A stretch of DNA of 64,000 bases from Sulfuricurvum kujiense DSM 16994 (GCF_000183725.1 NC_014762.1:1860001-1924000); one strand, 5' to 3'; shown: positions 36,107-45,906, numbered from the stretch's first letter. The notes: a model not told the origin generated them from the sequence alone. Made by a program: numbers and translations.

Positions 36107-36816
36107 ATAAGGCGTCTTAAAAGATAAAACGAGGCACGAATCGGCCCGTAAAGCAAATATCCGGCTGCCAATAGAGCCAAGGCTTCGATCGGGTAGACAA
36201 AAATTCCCATGGCAACAACAATCAAAGCGATGAGAAAACGGATAAAGTGAAACGCTTTAAAATTCATTTTTTTGAAGCTCGGATATCGGATATTGCTCAC
36301 CATCAAAATCGCTAAAATAATCCCAAGAGGCAATAATGCCACTTTGAGTTCATAAAACTCTTTATACCGTTCCATCAATAATACTGCAATTGATATCATA
36401 ATGGCTGCTGTCGGAATCGGCAATCCGATAAACACACTCGGCTCGATGCGCGATGTCGTTACATTAAACCGTGCCAGCCTCACGGCGCCGAAAATGATAA
36501 ACAGCGCACTGACGACAATGCCGATCCGTCCGTACGTTTCACCGACGTATAAATAAAGCAAAAATGCCGGAGCGACTCCGAATGCGACGATGTCCGCTAA
36601 AGAATCGAATTCAACCCCGAAATGGCTTGCCGTATTGGTCATGCGCGCTACACGTCCGTCAAGTCCGTCAAAAACAAGAGCCAGAAAAATAAACCATGCC
36701 GCAATATCAAATGAGTTTTGCAACGCCAATGAAATCGCATAAAAGCCGGTAAAAATGGGAGCTGCGGTAAAAAGATTGGGGAGAAGATACGCGATAGGAG
36801 GAGGTGCTTGTCGCAT
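36094..36816 (-). CDS. pssA: Phosphatidylserine synthase (CDP-alcohol phosphatidyltransferase)
   Basis: 240 aa membrane enzyme making phosphatidylserine from CDP-diacylglycerol. The catalytic motif DG(x)2AR(x)8G(x)3D(x)3D is complete in DGRVARMTNTASHFGVEFDSLAD near residues 52-74. About six to seven membrane helices. ATG at 36816. Follows psd by 45 bases in the order ftsH-psd-pssA, as in C. jejuni. Confidence 0.94.
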   Translation of the reverse strand: MRQAPPPIAYLLPNLFTAAPIFTGFYAISLALQNSFDIAAWFIFLALVFDGLDGRVARMTNTASHFGVEFDSLADIVAFGVAPAFLLYLYVGETYGRIGIVVSALFIIFGAVRLARFNVTTSRIEPSVFIGLPIPTAAIMISIAVLLMERYKEFYELKVALLPLGIILAILMVSNIRYPSFKKMNFKAFHFIRFLIALIVVAMGIFVYPIEALALLAAGYLLYGPIRASFYLLRRLIHRG

Positions 36817-36861
36817 AGGGGTAACTTCCTTTCAAACATTAAACAAAGGGGATCCCTTCGC

Positions 36862-37512
36862 TCAAGCAGCGCTTAGATATCCGATAATGCTTTCGCCCGC
36901 ACGTACGCTCGATCCGGCATTCACCGATATTCGCGCATGTTCAGGCAAATAAATAATACTTCGTCCTTTGGCTAAAAATCCGTATCGTGCTCCCTCTTTG
37001 AACTTTTGGCTTTTTTCCACCTCGATTCCGATAGGAAAACAGCTTTGTTCACTCAGATGCTCAATATAGACTTCATCCCCTTTGGCAGAACGAAACGATA
37101 GTACCGCTTTCTCATTCAACGTATCCGCCATAGGATGATACAGTGGCAATGAGGCGCCGTGACGGATTTTAAACCCTTCAACTACACCGTCAAACGGAGC
37201 TCTAAGCATCGAGACATCCCACAATGAATTCATGATCGTCACTTTGGACATTTTTTGATCATCCACTACCGTCTCCTCAATTGAGAGGACAACCCCGTCA
37301 ACACTGCTGATAACGGCATCCGAATGTGTTTCTGCCGTATTACGCTCCGGATTACGGAAAATCACCAATACACTCAGAAGGAATGCACCGCTGATAAATT
37401 GAAAAAGGGTCAGCCCCGTCATCGTAAAAAATAAAAAGAGAGAGGCGATCACTCCCGACAAAAGCCATCCTCGGGATGAGAGGATAAAGGTATCATTTTG
37501 GGTACTCATCAC
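36862..37512 (-). CDS. psd: Phosphatidylserine decarboxylase proenzyme
   Basis: 216 aa, the short type (related to archaetidylserine decarboxylases). Two membrane helices near 15-50; the self-cleavage site is in VNAGSSVRAGESIIG near residues 194-208, where the Ser of GSS becomes the pyruvoyl group. It converts phosphatidylserine to phosphatidylethanolamine, the step after PssA. Starts 9 bases after the ftsH stop. Confidence 0.93.
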   Translation of the reverse strand: MMSTQNDTFILSSRGWLLSGVIASLFLFFTMTGLTLFQFISGAFLLSVLVIFRNPERNTAETHSDAVISSVDGVVLSIEETVVDDQKMSKVTIMNSLWDVSMLRAPFDGVVEGFKIRHGASLPLYHPMADTLNEKAVLSFRSAKGDEVYIEHLSEQSCFPIGIEVEKSQKFKEGARYGFLAKGRSIIYLPEHARISVNAGSSVRAGESIIGYLSAA

Positions 37513-37521
37513 ATTCTCCTT

Positions 37522-39480
37522 TTACTCGTCGATGACGACAGTTTTGCTCGAAGGGATCTCTTTACGGGGTTCTAATTTTGTTTCTATATTATGTTCGGTT
37601 TCATACGCTTCAATGATTTCACGAACCTGGTCGCCGCTGATATTCTCTTTGGCATACAGAAGCTCAACAATTTTCTCAATCGCATCACGATATTCTTCTA
37701 ATCGCCCTTTTACCGCTTCATATCGCTCTTGCAGCGATTGTTTGATAAAAGTATCCATATCTTCTGCCATCTTATCGCTGTACTCACGTCCCTGTGTCAT
37801 TCCGCCGCCAAGGAAAGTACTGCGCTGTTTTTCAAGTACCATCAATCCGGCGACATCACTCATACCGTACATTTGCACCATCGCTTTGATGATGTCGGTA
37901 GAGCGTTCCAAGTCGTTTGCCGCACCGGTCGAGATTTCACCGATAAAGACCTCTTCGGCCGCACGGCCGCCGAGGAGAACATCCACTTCCGCCCACAATT
38001 CATGACGCTGCATCAAATATTTATTCTCTTCAGGGGTATTAAGCGTGTACCCCAGTGCTGCCAATCCGCGAGGAACGATAGAGACTTTGGAAACTTTTTT
38101 CGCCCCCTTCGTCGTTTCCGCCAGCAATGCATGACCGCTTTCGTGGTACGCGACGATCCGTTTCTCTTTTTCATCGATACGGCGGCTCTTTTTAGACAAT
38201 CCGGCAATCGCACGCTCAACCGCTTCGCGCATATCGGCCTGACGAACGGTTTTTTGGCTTTTACGTCCGGCGAGCAAGGCCGCTTCATTGACGATATTAG
38301 CCAAATCGGCCCCTGCAAGACCTGCGGTCAGACGTGCAATCTCTTCAAGATCAACATCTGAATCTTGTTTAACCCCTTTTACATGGACTTTTAGGATATC
38401 TATACGCCCCTGATAATCGGGTTTGTCAACCAATACCTGCCGATCAAAACGGCCCGGGCGAAGCAATGCGGGATCGAGAATTTCCGGACGGTTGGTTGCC
38501 GCTAAAATAATAATCGGCGTGTCGGTTCCGAATCCGTCCATCTCGGCGAGAAGCTGATTAAGCGTTTGTTCACGTTCATCGTTCCCTCCCATCATGCCGC
38601 CTGCGGCACGGCTTTTACCGATCGCATCGATTTCGTCGATAAAGATGATAGAAGGAGCGTCTTTTTTCGCCTGTTCAAACAAATCGCGTACACGGGCGGC
38701 ACCCACACCGACAAACATCTCGATAAAACTTGAACCCGATACCGAGAAAAATGGAACTTCCGCCTCGCCGGCTACCGCTTTTGCCAGCAACGTTTTCCCC
38801 GTTCCCGGACTACCGACGAGCAGTACCCCTTTAGGGATCTTGGCACCCAGTTCGACATAGCGGTCGGGAAATTTCAAGAAGTCGACGATTTCATGAACCT
38901 CTTCTTTTGCCTCTTGGGCACCGGCTACGTCTTCAAATTTGGTTTTCGGTTTTTCCGAATTAATGAGTTTTTTGGAGTTGCCCATCCCCAAAATACCGCT
39001 GCCCATACTTTTTTGCATTCGTCCCGCAAAAAACATCCAAATAGCGATGATAATCAAAAACGGGAAAAGCCATCCGAACATCTCGGTAAACCAGTTGGTC
39101 TCGCTGAAACCGTTGTAATTGATTTTGTTTTGATCCAACAGCGGGATAAGTGTCGAATCAGGCCCGACGATACGGGTCGTATAGGCTACTTTTCCGTTTC
39201 CGTCATTTCCGATCGCACGGATATAGGTTTGTCCGATGGAGACTTTTTCGACCTCTTTATTTTGGATCAGACGTTTGAGATCGGCATAGGTAATCTCTTG
39301 TGTACGGGTAACATTCTGCCCGTTAATTTTACTTGCCAAATCACTTTCATCGCCGATTACCGCTTTAAAAAGGACAATGACTATAATCGAAAAAAGGATA
39401 AAAGTTACAAGGGGATTTTTGTTAAAAAAGTTTCCGTTTTTATCCGGTGTCGGATTTTGGTTCGGTTCATTATTTGCCAT
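37522..39480 (-). CDS. ftsH: ATP-dependent zinc metalloprotease FtsH
   Basis: 652 aa from ATG at 39480 (MANNEPNQ). An upstream in-frame ATG at 39489 is only one base from the AAGGA ribosome site, too close, so the second is preferred. Two N-terminal membrane helices (about 23-40 and 137-154), AAA domain with Walker A GSPGTGKT near 223-230 and Walker [12 protein letters not shown] region, and zinc-protease site HESGH near 443. It degrades misassembled membrane proteins and short-lived regulators. Almost abuts prmA (two bases). Confidence 0.97.
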   Translation of the reverse strand: MANNEPNQNPTPDKNGNFFNKNPLVTFILFSIIVIVLFKAVIGDESDLASKINGQNVTRTQEITYADLKRLIQNKEVEKVSIGQTYIRAIGNDGNGKVAYTTRIVGPDSTLIPLLDQNKINYNGFSETNWFTEMFGWLFPFLIIIAIWMFFAGRMQKSMGSGILGMGNSKKLINSEKPKTKFEDVAGAQEAKEEVHEIVDFLKFPDRYVELGAKIPKGVLLVGSPGTGKTLLAKAVAGEAEVPFFSVSGSSFIEMFVGVGAARVRDLFEQAKKDAPSIIFIDEIDAIGKSRAAGGMMGGNDEREQTLNQLLAEMDGFGTDTPIIILAATNRPEILDPALLRPGRFDRQVLVDKPDYQGRIDILKVHVKGVKQDSDVDLEEIARLTAGLAGADLANIVNEAALLAGRKSQKTVRQADMREAVERAIAGLSKKSRRIDEKEKRIVAYHESGHALLAETTKGAKKVSKVSIVPRGLAALGYTLNTPEENKYLMQRHELWAEVDVLLGGRAAEEVFIGEISTGAANDLERSTDIIKAMVQMYGMSDVAGLMVLEKQRSTFLGGGMTQGREYSDKMAEDMDTFIKQSLQERYEAVKGRLEEYRDAIEKIVELLYAKENISGDQVREIIEAYETEHNIETKLEPRKEIPSSKTVVIDE

Positions 39481-39481
39481 T

Positions 39482-40318
39482 TTATGCATTTCCTTTTTGA
39501 GTCACTACCAGAGTTACCCATTCGTTTTCGACAAGGCGTTCTGTCAATTCAAAATTTTTATAAGCGCGAAGAACTTTATCTTCATATTTATCCATAATTC
39601 CTGAGAGAATCAAGACTCCGCCCTCCCGCAACCGTTTTCTAAGGTCGCTTGCGATGAAAACCAAGACATCGGCAACAATATTGGCAATAATAACGTCGTA
39701 TTTTTCATCCGTCTCATTGATCGGACCTTCCCATAAACGGCGATAGGAAATATGGTTTTGTTCTGCATTGACCGATGCATTTTCAACGGAAAGAGGATCG
39801 GTATCGCACGCATCGACGACAGCCCCTTTTTTGATAGCCGCAATTGCCAATATGCCGCTTCCGCAGCCTACGTCCATGACGACATCGCCCTCTTTGACAT
39901 ATTTCGCAATACCGCGAAGGCATGAAGCGGTTGTAGGGTGATGCCCCGTACCGAACGCCAATGCGGGATCGATCGCTATATTGAGCATCCCCTCTTTCGG
40001 TTCTTCCCATGTCGGGTGAATATAAAACGGTGCTATTTCAACAGGACTAATCCCCTGTTGGTACTGCGCAATCCAATCGTCGTTTTTCTCTTTGGTAAGG
40101 GTCATGTCGACATCGATTACTTCGCCCAAAGCACGCTGCAATGCTTCGGAAAACTGCTCGATCCCCCACTGCACGGTCTCAAGATCCTCTTCACTGCGAA
40201 TAATAAATCCATCATCAATCTCTTCGAAGCCGACCGGCAATACATCAACAAGAAAGTCACTAAAAAGCTCTAAATGCGATGATGGCTTAACCACCAACAT
40301 GTAATAGTAATCTTGCAT
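39482..40318 (-). CDS. prmA: Ribosomal protein L11 methyltransferase
   Basis: 278 aa SAM-dependent methyltransferase. The SAM motif VMDVGCGSGILAIAAIKKGA is near residues 144-163 and the substrate motif ANIVADVLV near 211; LAFGTGHHPTT precedes them, typical of PrmA. Its ATG overlaps the cheY stop by one base (TAATG), so it is coupled to cheY. Confidence 0.95.
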   Translation of the reverse strand: MQDYYYMLVVKPSSHLELFSDFLVDVLPVGFEEIDDGFIIRSEEDLETVQWGIEQFSEALQRALGEVIDVDMTLTKEKNDDWIAQYQQGISPVEIAPFYIHPTWEEPKEGMLNIAIDPALAFGTGHHPTTASCLRGIAKYVKEGDVVMDVGCGSGILAIAAIKKGAVVDACDTDPLSVENASVNAEQNHISYRRLWEGPINETDEKYDVIIANIVADVLVFIASDLRKRLREGGVLILSGIMDKYEDKVLRAYKNFELTERLVENEWVTLVVTQKGNA

Positions 40319-40692
40319 TAACCCTCAGTACCTAGTACGGCGGAGAGTTTCTCTTTTAAAACCTGAGGTGTAAACGGCTTAACGATATAGTTGTTTACGC
40401 CTGCTTTTAGTGCGGTGATTACTTCCGCTTTACCGCCCTCTGTCGTTACCATGATAATCGGCAAGTCGGCAAAACGCGCATCCGCACGTACTTTCTTGAC
40501 CAATTCCAATCCGTTCATCTCCGGCATATTCCAGTCGGTAATCAGCATCCCCATGTCCGGATTCTCATTTAGAACCGACCACCCTTGTACTCCGTCCTCA
40601 CCTTCCAAAACATCTTCATAGCCGAGCCGAGAGAGTGTGTTTTTAATAATCCGGCGCATAGTCGAACTATCATCTACAACCAATAATTTCAA
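40318..40692 (-). CDS. cheY: Chemotaxis response regulator CheY (copy 1)
   Basis: 124 aa single receiver domain. Phosphorylation Asp53 (LITDWNMPEMNG), acidic pocket Asp7/Asp8, Thr83-region TTEGG and Lys at KPFTPQ near 105 are present. It binds the flagellar switch when phosphorylated. TTG start at 40692, AAAGGA 8 bases upstream. The coding DNA from 40346 to 40692 differs from the copy at 52666 in only four bases, all silent. First gene of the cheY-prmA-ftsH-psd-pssA run. Confidence 0.97.
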   Translation of the reverse strand: MKLLVVDDSSTMRRIIKNTLSRLGYEDVLEGEDGVQGWSVLNENPDMGMLITDWNMPEMNGLELVKKVRADARFADLPIIMVTTEGGKAEVITALKAGVNNYIVKPFTPQVLKEKLSAVLGTEG

Positions 40693-40764
40693 AGTACGTC
40701 CTTTAATTGATACATTTTTAGAGAATAAATACCCAATGATAACCTAACCAACTTTGCGGTAAGT

Positions 40765-41463
40765 TTAAAAAAAGTTATTGAGGTTAATTCTCCCCTCATA
40801 AAATGCCTTCCCGATGATAACACCGGAAACTTCACCGCTTTTTTGGAGTGCTACGATATCACTGTCATCTTTTACACCGCCGCTGGCGATGGTCGGGATA
40901 CCGGATGCTCGGGCAATCTCAAGGGTAAAATCGACATTTACGCCGGAAAGTGTACCGTCACGCCCCACATCGGTGCAAATAATCGCTTCAACACCCGCAT
41001 CGGCAAACGCACGGGCCAAATCGGTCGCCCTCATCGAACTCACTTCACCCCACCCTTCGACGGCGACATAGCCGTCAATCGCATCGATGCCGACGACGAT
41101 AGGGTATTTTGCCGCCATAGATTTGACAAATTCGGGATCTCGCAGAGCGATAGAACCTAAAATAAGGCGATCGATCCCCAGTTCCAGATAGCGTTGAATC
41201 GTCGCTTCATCCCGGATTCCTCCGCCGAGCTGTAATTTAACGTTACAGTTTTCTCTGATGGCACGGATCTGCTCCAGATTTTTCGGCTCACCCGCAAACG
41301 CACCGTTCAAATCAACAAGATGAACCCATTTAGCACCCATCTCTTCAAATGTTTTTACGAGTTCCCACGGCGTATCGGAGTAGATTTTTGCACTCTCCAT
41401 CAGCCCTTTGGTCAGGCGTACCGCCTTGCCGTCTTTAAGATCGATTGCCGGAAAGATTGTCAT
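40765..41463 (-). CDS. hisA: Phosphoribosylformimino-5-aminoimidazole carboxamide ribotide isomerase
   Basis: 232 aa TIM barrel of histidine synthesis. Asp8 ([12 protein letters not shown]) and Asp125 region ([16 protein letters not shown]) are the acid-base pair; [14 protein letters not shown] lies mid-barrel. Thirteen bases after hisH. Ordinary length. Confidence 0.96.
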   Translation of the reverse strand: MTIFPAIDLKDGKAVRLTKGLMESAKIYSDTPWELVKTFEEMGAKWVHLVDLNGAFAGEPKNLEQIRAIRENCNVKLQLGGGIRDEATIQRYLELGIDRLILGSIALRDPEFVKSMAAKYPIVVGIDAIDGYVAVEGWGEVSSMRATDLARAFADAGVEAIICTDVGRDGTLSGVNVDFTLEIARASGIPTIASGGVKDDSDIVALQKSGEVSGVIIGKAFYEGRINLNNFF

Positions 41464-41475
41464 TGAGTTGTCCTA

Positions 41476-42087
41476 TTAGAGATTGATAAAATTTTTAAGA
41501 ATATTCAGCCCGTTTTTGTGGCTTTTTTCGGGATGGGGCTGTATCCCCATCACATTCTCGTGTGCGACGGCACTCGTAAAGCGGTATCCGTAAACCGATT
41601 CACCGATACTGTCGCGCTCATGGGTACAAAGAGCATGATACGAGTGGACGAAATAGAGATAGTGGGCTTCATCAAGCCCCTCAAACAAAGGATGATCTTT
41701 GGTAAACATACGGTTCCACCCCATATGCGGAACTTTGAGCGGAGTCGAAAAACGGCTCGTATCAAAAGCGACCACCCGCCCTTGGATCAATCCAAGCCCC
41801 TCAGAAACACCGAATTCTTCGCTCGATTCAAACAACAGCTGCATCCCCAGACAAATCCCCAACAGATATTTTCCGCTGGCGGCATATTCACGAACCGCTT
41901 CATCCATACCGCGATCTCGCAAATGTTCCATCGCATCACCGAATGCCCCGACACCGGGTAAGATGATACGATCATACGAACGTAATTTTTCCGGATCGGA
42001 TTCAACGACTACTTTTTCTCCCAACAGATCAAAAGCATTTTTAACACTGGCCAAATTGCCCATGTTGTAATCAACAATTGCTATCAA
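41476..42087 (-). CDS. hisH: Imidazole glycerol phosphate synthase, glutaminase subunit
   Basis: 203 aa class I glutamine amidotransferase. Nucleophile Cys in GICLGMQLLFESS near residue 79, His-x-Glu in GIQPHPEKS near 184. Supplies ammonia to HisF in histidine synthesis. Its ATG overlaps the stop of the PDC-sensor membrane gene by 4 bases, an unusual companion for a his gene. Confidence 0.96.
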   Translation of the reverse strand: MIAIVDYNMGNLASVKNAFDLLGEKVVVESDPEKLRSYDRIILPGVGAFGDAMEHLRDRGMDEAVREYAASGKYLLGICLGMQLLFESSEEFGVSEGLGLIQGRVVAFDTSRFSTPLKVPHMGWNRMFTKDHPLFEGLDEAHYLYFVHSYHALCTHERDSIGESVYGYRFTSAVAHENVMGIQPHPEKSHKNGLNILKNFINL

Positions 42088-42992
42088 CGGCGCTCTCCTA
42101 AATTTGTAAAACGGATATATACGGCAAGACCGACCAAAAGCAGAGCCACCCCTCCGATAATATAAATTGCATTCACCAGCATATGCGGTTCGGTCATTGC
42201 AAATTTAAACACGAGCATCAACGCTTCAATGGAGAGGGCGATAATAATCGAGCCTAAAAAGCGGACCATCGTTTTATGGATACTGGAATCGGGATCGTGT
42301 TTCGGACGCCCCAAAACTTCTTCTTCAAAGAGGGTTTTTACCAAATCGAGTATCGCCAGAGAGAGGGTCAGCAAAATCGTCGCTTCAAAAATATCTTTGA
42401 TCTCTATCTTGTCGTAATGGCCCGCTCCGTAGGCTAAGAACCCTTCAATCCCTTTGACAAAAAGGAGCAGCGACACCAATGCCAAAACAACGGTAAACGC
42501 GGCATAAGCAGCTCTAAAAAATCGTCCGGCAGTCGATTCAAGCGCCATCGGATGGGCAATTTTCAAAACCTCGGCCAATGGCATATCGATACAGGCGACA
42601 TAGACGATATCGCCGTTTTCATCAAAGATAGGCTCCGAAGCGGTAACCGTCAATTCATCGTTGAGAAGCGAAGGATACGGATCGGTAATGGTGCAGCGCC
42701 GTTCATGCATAGCACGGTAATAGTACGCCCGTGTTGAGCGGCTTACCCCTATATCTTCCTCTTTCTTCCCGTTTTTAAGATAGGTGGGGGTTACTTGATT
42801 TCCCGCAGCATCAAGCAAATAAGCCGCTTCAAGTCCCTGAAGATCGCCGCGTATCTTCAATAAACGGGCGGTTAGCGATTCTATCGATACCGAAGGGAGA
42901 TGATTGGGAAGATTTTTATGAAACAGATAGCAAAAATAAGCGCGTGCTTTCGGGCGGATTTCCGAATACTGCTGGATATCTTGAACAACCAT
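42084..42992 (-). CDS. PDC/Cache-sensor-like membrane protein
   Basis: 302 aa. Residues 1-155 resemble half of a PDC/Cache ligand-binding domain (AAYLLDAAGNQVTPTYLKNG, then RAYYYRAMHERRCTITDPYPSLLNDELTVTASEPIFDENGDIVYVACID). Four membrane helices follow (about 163-185, 205-222, 245-265, 275-295). No signalling output domain is present. Unusually, no signal helix precedes the sensor part. Coupled to hisH by a 4-base overlap; first gene of the his pair's transcript. Role unknown; a sensor that passes its signal to another membrane protein is possible. Confidence 0.8.
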   Translation of the reverse strand: MVVQDIQQYSEIRPKARAYFCYLFHKNLPNHLPSVSIESLTARLLKIRGDLQGLEAAYLLDAAGNQVTPTYLKNGKKEEDIGVSRSTRAYYYRAMHERRCTITDPYPSLLNDELTVTASEPIFDENGDIVYVACIDMPLAEVLKIAHPMALESTAGRFFRAAYAAFTVVLALVSLLLFVKGIEGFLAYGAGHYDKIEIKDIFEATILLTLSLAILDLVKTLFEEEVLGRPKHDPDSSIHKTMVRFLGSIIIALSIEALMLVFKFAMTEPHMLVNAIYIIGGVALLLVGLAVYIRFTNLGERR

Positions 42993-43017
42993 AATCTCTC
43001 CCTCTTAAGCTAAAATC

Positions 43018-43088
43018 GTCTCATAAGAGACACGCTTCAGTGCCTTAGCGGCAAGCGTAGCCAAAGGGATTTTATTCCTTTTGGCGTT
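43018..43088 (+). repeat. Dispersed two-hairpin repeat, copy B
   Basis: Hairpin 1 is GTCTC-ataa-GAGAC (43018-43031); linker 43034-43059 is nearly identical to copy A; hairpin 2 is GCCAAAGGG/CCTTTTGGC (43060-43085), nine pairs with one G-U. Compared with copy A, C-G in place of T-A occurs in both stems, keeping pairing. It lies in the spacer between two divergent genes, 36 bases before the waaC promoter box. Confidence 0.8.
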
Positions 43089-43123
43089 TATAAAAATAAA
43101 TGTGAAGTGTAGCTTAGTTGCGC

Positions 43124-43129
43124 TATAGT
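43124..43129 (+). promoter_or_regulatory. -10 box close to the waaC start
   Basis: TATAGT ends seven bases before the ATG at 43137 and only one base before an alternative ATG at 43131. A transcript would start at or near 43137, favouring that codon and a leaderless mRNA; no ribosome site is visible. Confidence 0.5.
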
Positions 43130-43136
43130 TATGCTT

Positions 43137-44132
43137 ATGAATACTCGAAATTTCCGAATAGCTATCGTACGGTTAAGTGCATTAGGCGACATTGTCAATA
43201 CTGCCGTAGTCTTGCAAATCATCCGTAAGCATTATCCTGAAGCGACGATCGACTGGTACGTCGAAGAAGCTTTCGCACCTATACTCAACGACCATCCTCT
43301 GATCAGCAAGGTGATCTCCGTTCCCCTGAAACGGATCAAAAAAACAAAAAGTTTACACCTTCTCAAAGAGACGGTCCGCAGCCTAAAATCCCATCCCCCT
43401 TACGATCAGATTATCGATGCGCAGGGTTTGCTTAAATCGGCACTCGTGACCTATTTTTTACAAGGGAAAGTGCACGGATTTGACCGTTTCAGCGCGCGCG
43501 AAAAACTTGCCGCACGATTTTATGATACCGTATCGTCCATCCCTTATGAACTCAATATCATTAAAAGGAATGTTCTCGTCATTACCGAAGCGTTAAACAT
43601 CCCGTACAATGAAAACGATATTCTCAATAAAGAACCTCTTTTTCCTCTCCGTGACAAACCGAAAACTTTGAGTGAAACAAAAAATATCGCCTGCGTGATC
43701 GGGGCTTCGTGGCCGAGTAAATGCTATCCCAAAGAGCATTTTGCCGCACTTTGTTCGCAATTGCCTTATCCCTGTCATCTGATCTGGGGAAGCGAAGCCG
43801 AGAAACTCGATGCGCAATGGATATGCGAACAGACTTCCAATGCCAAAGTCGCCCCGAAAATGTCGCTGGGTGAACTGGTCAGTTTTATCGGACATTGCGA
43901 TCTCACGATCGGCAATGATACAGGCCCTACCCACATGGCATGGGCGATGAACAAAGCCTCCATTACCCTCTTCGGTCCTACCAATGAGCGGATGATCTTT
44001 CCGACAGAGATCAATATCGGGATCAAATCCCCCTCTTCGGTCAATATTCTTAAAATCAACCGCAACGATTTTTCGATTCAAGAAATTGACCCGCAGACGG
44101 TGCTTCAAAAAGCCAAGGAACTTTTATCATGA
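43137..44132 (+). CDS. waaC: Lipopolysaccharide heptosyltransferase I
   Basis: 331 aa GT9 glycosyltransferase adding the first heptose to Kdo of the LPS inner core. N-terminal motif IAIVRLSALGDIVNTAVVL and C-terminal IGNDTGPTHMAWAMNK plus LFGPTNERM are typical. I chose 43137 rather than the ATG six bases upstream because of the promoter spacing. It overlaps waaM by 4 bases, the same waaC-waaM order as in C. jejuni. Confidence 0.94.
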   Translation: MNTRNFRIAIVRLSALGDIVNTAVVLQIIRKHYPEATIDWYVEEAFAPILNDHPLISKVISVPLKRIKKTKSLHLLKETVRSLKSHPPYDQIIDAQGLLKSALVTYFLQGKVHGFDRFSAREKLAARFYDTVSSIPYELNIIKRNVLVITEALNIPYNENDILNKEPLFPLRDKPKTLSETKNIACVIGASWPSKCYPKEHFAALCSQLPYPCHLIWGSEAEKLDAQWICEQTSNAKVAPKMSLGELVSFIGHCDLTIGNDTGPTHMAWAMNKASITLFGPTNERMIFPTEINIGIKSPSSVNILKINRNDFSIQEIDPQTVLQKAKELLS

Positions 44133-45010
44133 TCCTATTTCGTCTCTTTTTACTTTTAGACGCGGTATTGATGAAATTGCCCTCTTCATGGCGCAAAAGG
44201 CTTTTTACCTCATTGGCGGCACTCGTCCATCGTTTGGCGGGAAAACGTAACCTCATAATTCGGCAAAATTTGGATTTTGCATTCCAAGAGACCCTCACCT
44301 CTCATGAAAGAGCAGAAATCGAACGCTATTGCTACCGCAATCTGGGATTGAACCTTTTACAGGTCATGGAAAACCGGCACGCTACCTCTGAGTATTTTTC
44401 CAAACGCATCCGATTCGAAAATCGTGAAAAAGTAGATGCCCTTTTGGCGGAAGGGAGAAGTATGATTTTTATCTCTGCCCATTTCGGGAACTGGGAAATA
44501 GGAGCAACGGCCCTTTCTTTGCTGGTAACACCCACGACAGCAATCTATAAGGGATTTAAGCGGGCCGAATTTGACCCCTATCTTCTGGAGTCACGTACCC
44601 GTCACAGAATGAATCTTGCCGAAAAAAGCGGAGCACTCAAACATATGGCCAGAGCTCTAAAAAACGGTCAATCAATCTCTTTGATGATTGATCAGTCGAG
44701 TAATCCGCGAGACGGAGTCGCCGTCGATTTCTTCGGACATCCGACCTATCACTCCTCTACGCCTGCCGTTTTATCCTACAAATACAATGCTCCGATCGTT
44801 GCCCTCTATATCAGCAGCGAAGATGAAGAAAATTTTGTTATCCGTTTTGAAGAACCGATCGAAGTGCAAAGCGATGACAAAAGTTCTATCACCGAAGCGA
44901 CTCAACGGCAAGTCGCCACTTTGGAACACATTATCCGACGCTCCCCGAAACATTGGTTTTGGTGCCACAAGCGCTGGAAGAATGAATATAACGAAATTTA
45001 CGCCGGATAA
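44129..45010 (+). CDS. waaM: Lipid A biosynthesis late acyltransferase (LpxL/HtrB type)
   Basis: 293 aa inner-membrane acyltransferase. Catalytic HX4E motif: His118 and Glu123 in SAHFGNWEIG. N-terminal hydrophobic helix; SLMIDQSSNPRDGVAVDFFG near 190 is the second family motif. It adds a secondary acyl chain to lipid A. The end overlaps dut tail to tail by 13 bases. Confidence 0.94.
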   Translation: MILFRLFLLLDAVLMKLPSSWRKRLFTSLAALVHRLAGKRNLIIRQNLDFAFQETLTSHERAEIERYCYRNLGLNLLQVMENRHATSEYFSKRIRFENREKVDALLAEGRSMIFISAHFGNWEIGATALSLLVTPTTAIYKGFKRAEFDPYLLESRTRHRMNLAEKSGALKHMARALKNGQSISLMIDQSSNPRDGVAVDFFGHPTYHSSTPAVLSYKYNAPIVALYISSEDEENFVIRFEEPIEVQSDDKSSITEATQRQVATLEHIIRRSPKHWFWCHKRWKNEYNEIYAG

Positions 45011-45684
45011 GCCGCCTGAAGCGCTTTATATAAATCATCCGGCGTCATATCGGGATTGGCTTCCCACGCACCTTTCATTACGGCGTTATCTTCCAAACCG
45101 TTCCAGATTTTAATATAGCTTCCCTCTTTGTATCCGTGATCCTGACGGAACTGATTGAGAATATTTTTACCGACATACAAGCGGTATAGCTGTGTTGCGT
45201 TCAAAGCACCGAGATAAGCAAGATCAAAAAACTCTTCGATCAATGCTCCGATCATCTCCGGAGTGATCGGAATCAATGAAAGTCGCATAACATTCTCGAT
45301 CTTTGTCATCAGGATATCATCGGTGCCGAATGTCAACGCTGCATCGGTACTGAGTTTTTGATATTCCGGTGTTTGGGTGATACGCTTCGCCAACTCTTCG
45401 ACGCTCTCCGCTTTGCTGATATAGGCAAATTCCAACACCAGACTCATCACGAAATGCCATACATCGACGATCTCGATTTGAAGATTTTCATAATCGGTCT
45501 CTTGGGCGATACTTTTCCAGTGTTTCCATCCGAACGAATCGATCATCTCCGCCGACTCCATGTAAATACAGCGGCGCCAGTTGATCTTTTTGCCGTTTTT
45601 CGTAACCCCTTTCTCCCAGCCTGTTCCGTTGGTCGCATCGTTCAATTTTTGTTGGAGTTCTAACATACAAAGTAATTTATTCAT
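44998..45684 (-). CDS. dut: Dimeric dUTPase
   Basis: 228 aa, all-helical dimeric dUTPase of the kind found in Campylobacter (and unrelated to the trimeric enzyme). Metal-binding acids lie in ESAEMIDSFGWKHWK near 43-57 (ExxxD) and LQIEIVDVWHF near 69-79 (ExxD). Hydrolyses dUTP to dUMP, keeping uracil out of DNA, consistent with ung at 13 kb. ATG at 45684. Confidence 0.93.
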   Translation of the reverse strand: MNKLLCMLELQQKLNDATNGTGWEKGVTKNGKKINWRRCIYMESAEMIDSFGWKHWKSIAQETDYENLQIEIVDVWHFVMSLVLEFAYISKAESVEELAKRITQTPEYQKLSTDAALTFGTDDILMTKIENVMRLSLIPITPEMIGALIEEFFDLAYLGALNATQLYRLYVGKNILNQFRQDHGYKEGSYIKIWNGLEDNAVMKGAWEANPDMTPDDLYKALQAAYPA

Positions 45685-45729
45685 ATTTATCCTTTAAAAA
45701 GTTTCTAATTATACGGTAATATTTCATCC

Positions 45730-45906
45730 ATGCAAAAGATCAACTGTCATAAATGTATCTACTATTTTGTCACATGGGAAGCGCATCAGCCTCACGGATG
45801 CAAGGCGTACGGCTTTAAAGCAAAATTTCTCCCCTCCCAGGTCGTCCTCAGTTCCAGCGGTGCACCTTGTTCTTACTTTACTCCGAAAAAGAGCGCTTCC
45901 AACTGA
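45730..45906 (+). CDS. 58-aa conserved Cys-rich small protein
   Basis: Reads MQKINCHKCIYYFVTWEAHQ, then PHGCKAYGFKAKFLPSQVVL and SSSGAPCSYFTPKKSASN. Four cysteines (CxxC at 6/9, Cys23 and Cys46) suggest a zinc or metal site. I recall similar small proteins in many bacteria, sometimes mislabelled as uracil-DNA glycosylase. ATG at 45730, stop at 45904-45906; it overlaps the UPF0306 gene tail to tail by 29 bases. Function unknown. Confidence 0.72.
   Translation: MQKINCHKCIYYFVTWEAHQPHGCKAYGFKAKFLPSQVVLSSSGAPCSYFTPKKSASN

Noticed and set aside
39481-39489. FtsH start at the first ATG (39489)
   Set aside because: Only about one base separates it from AAGGA; the ATG at 39480 has workable spacing.
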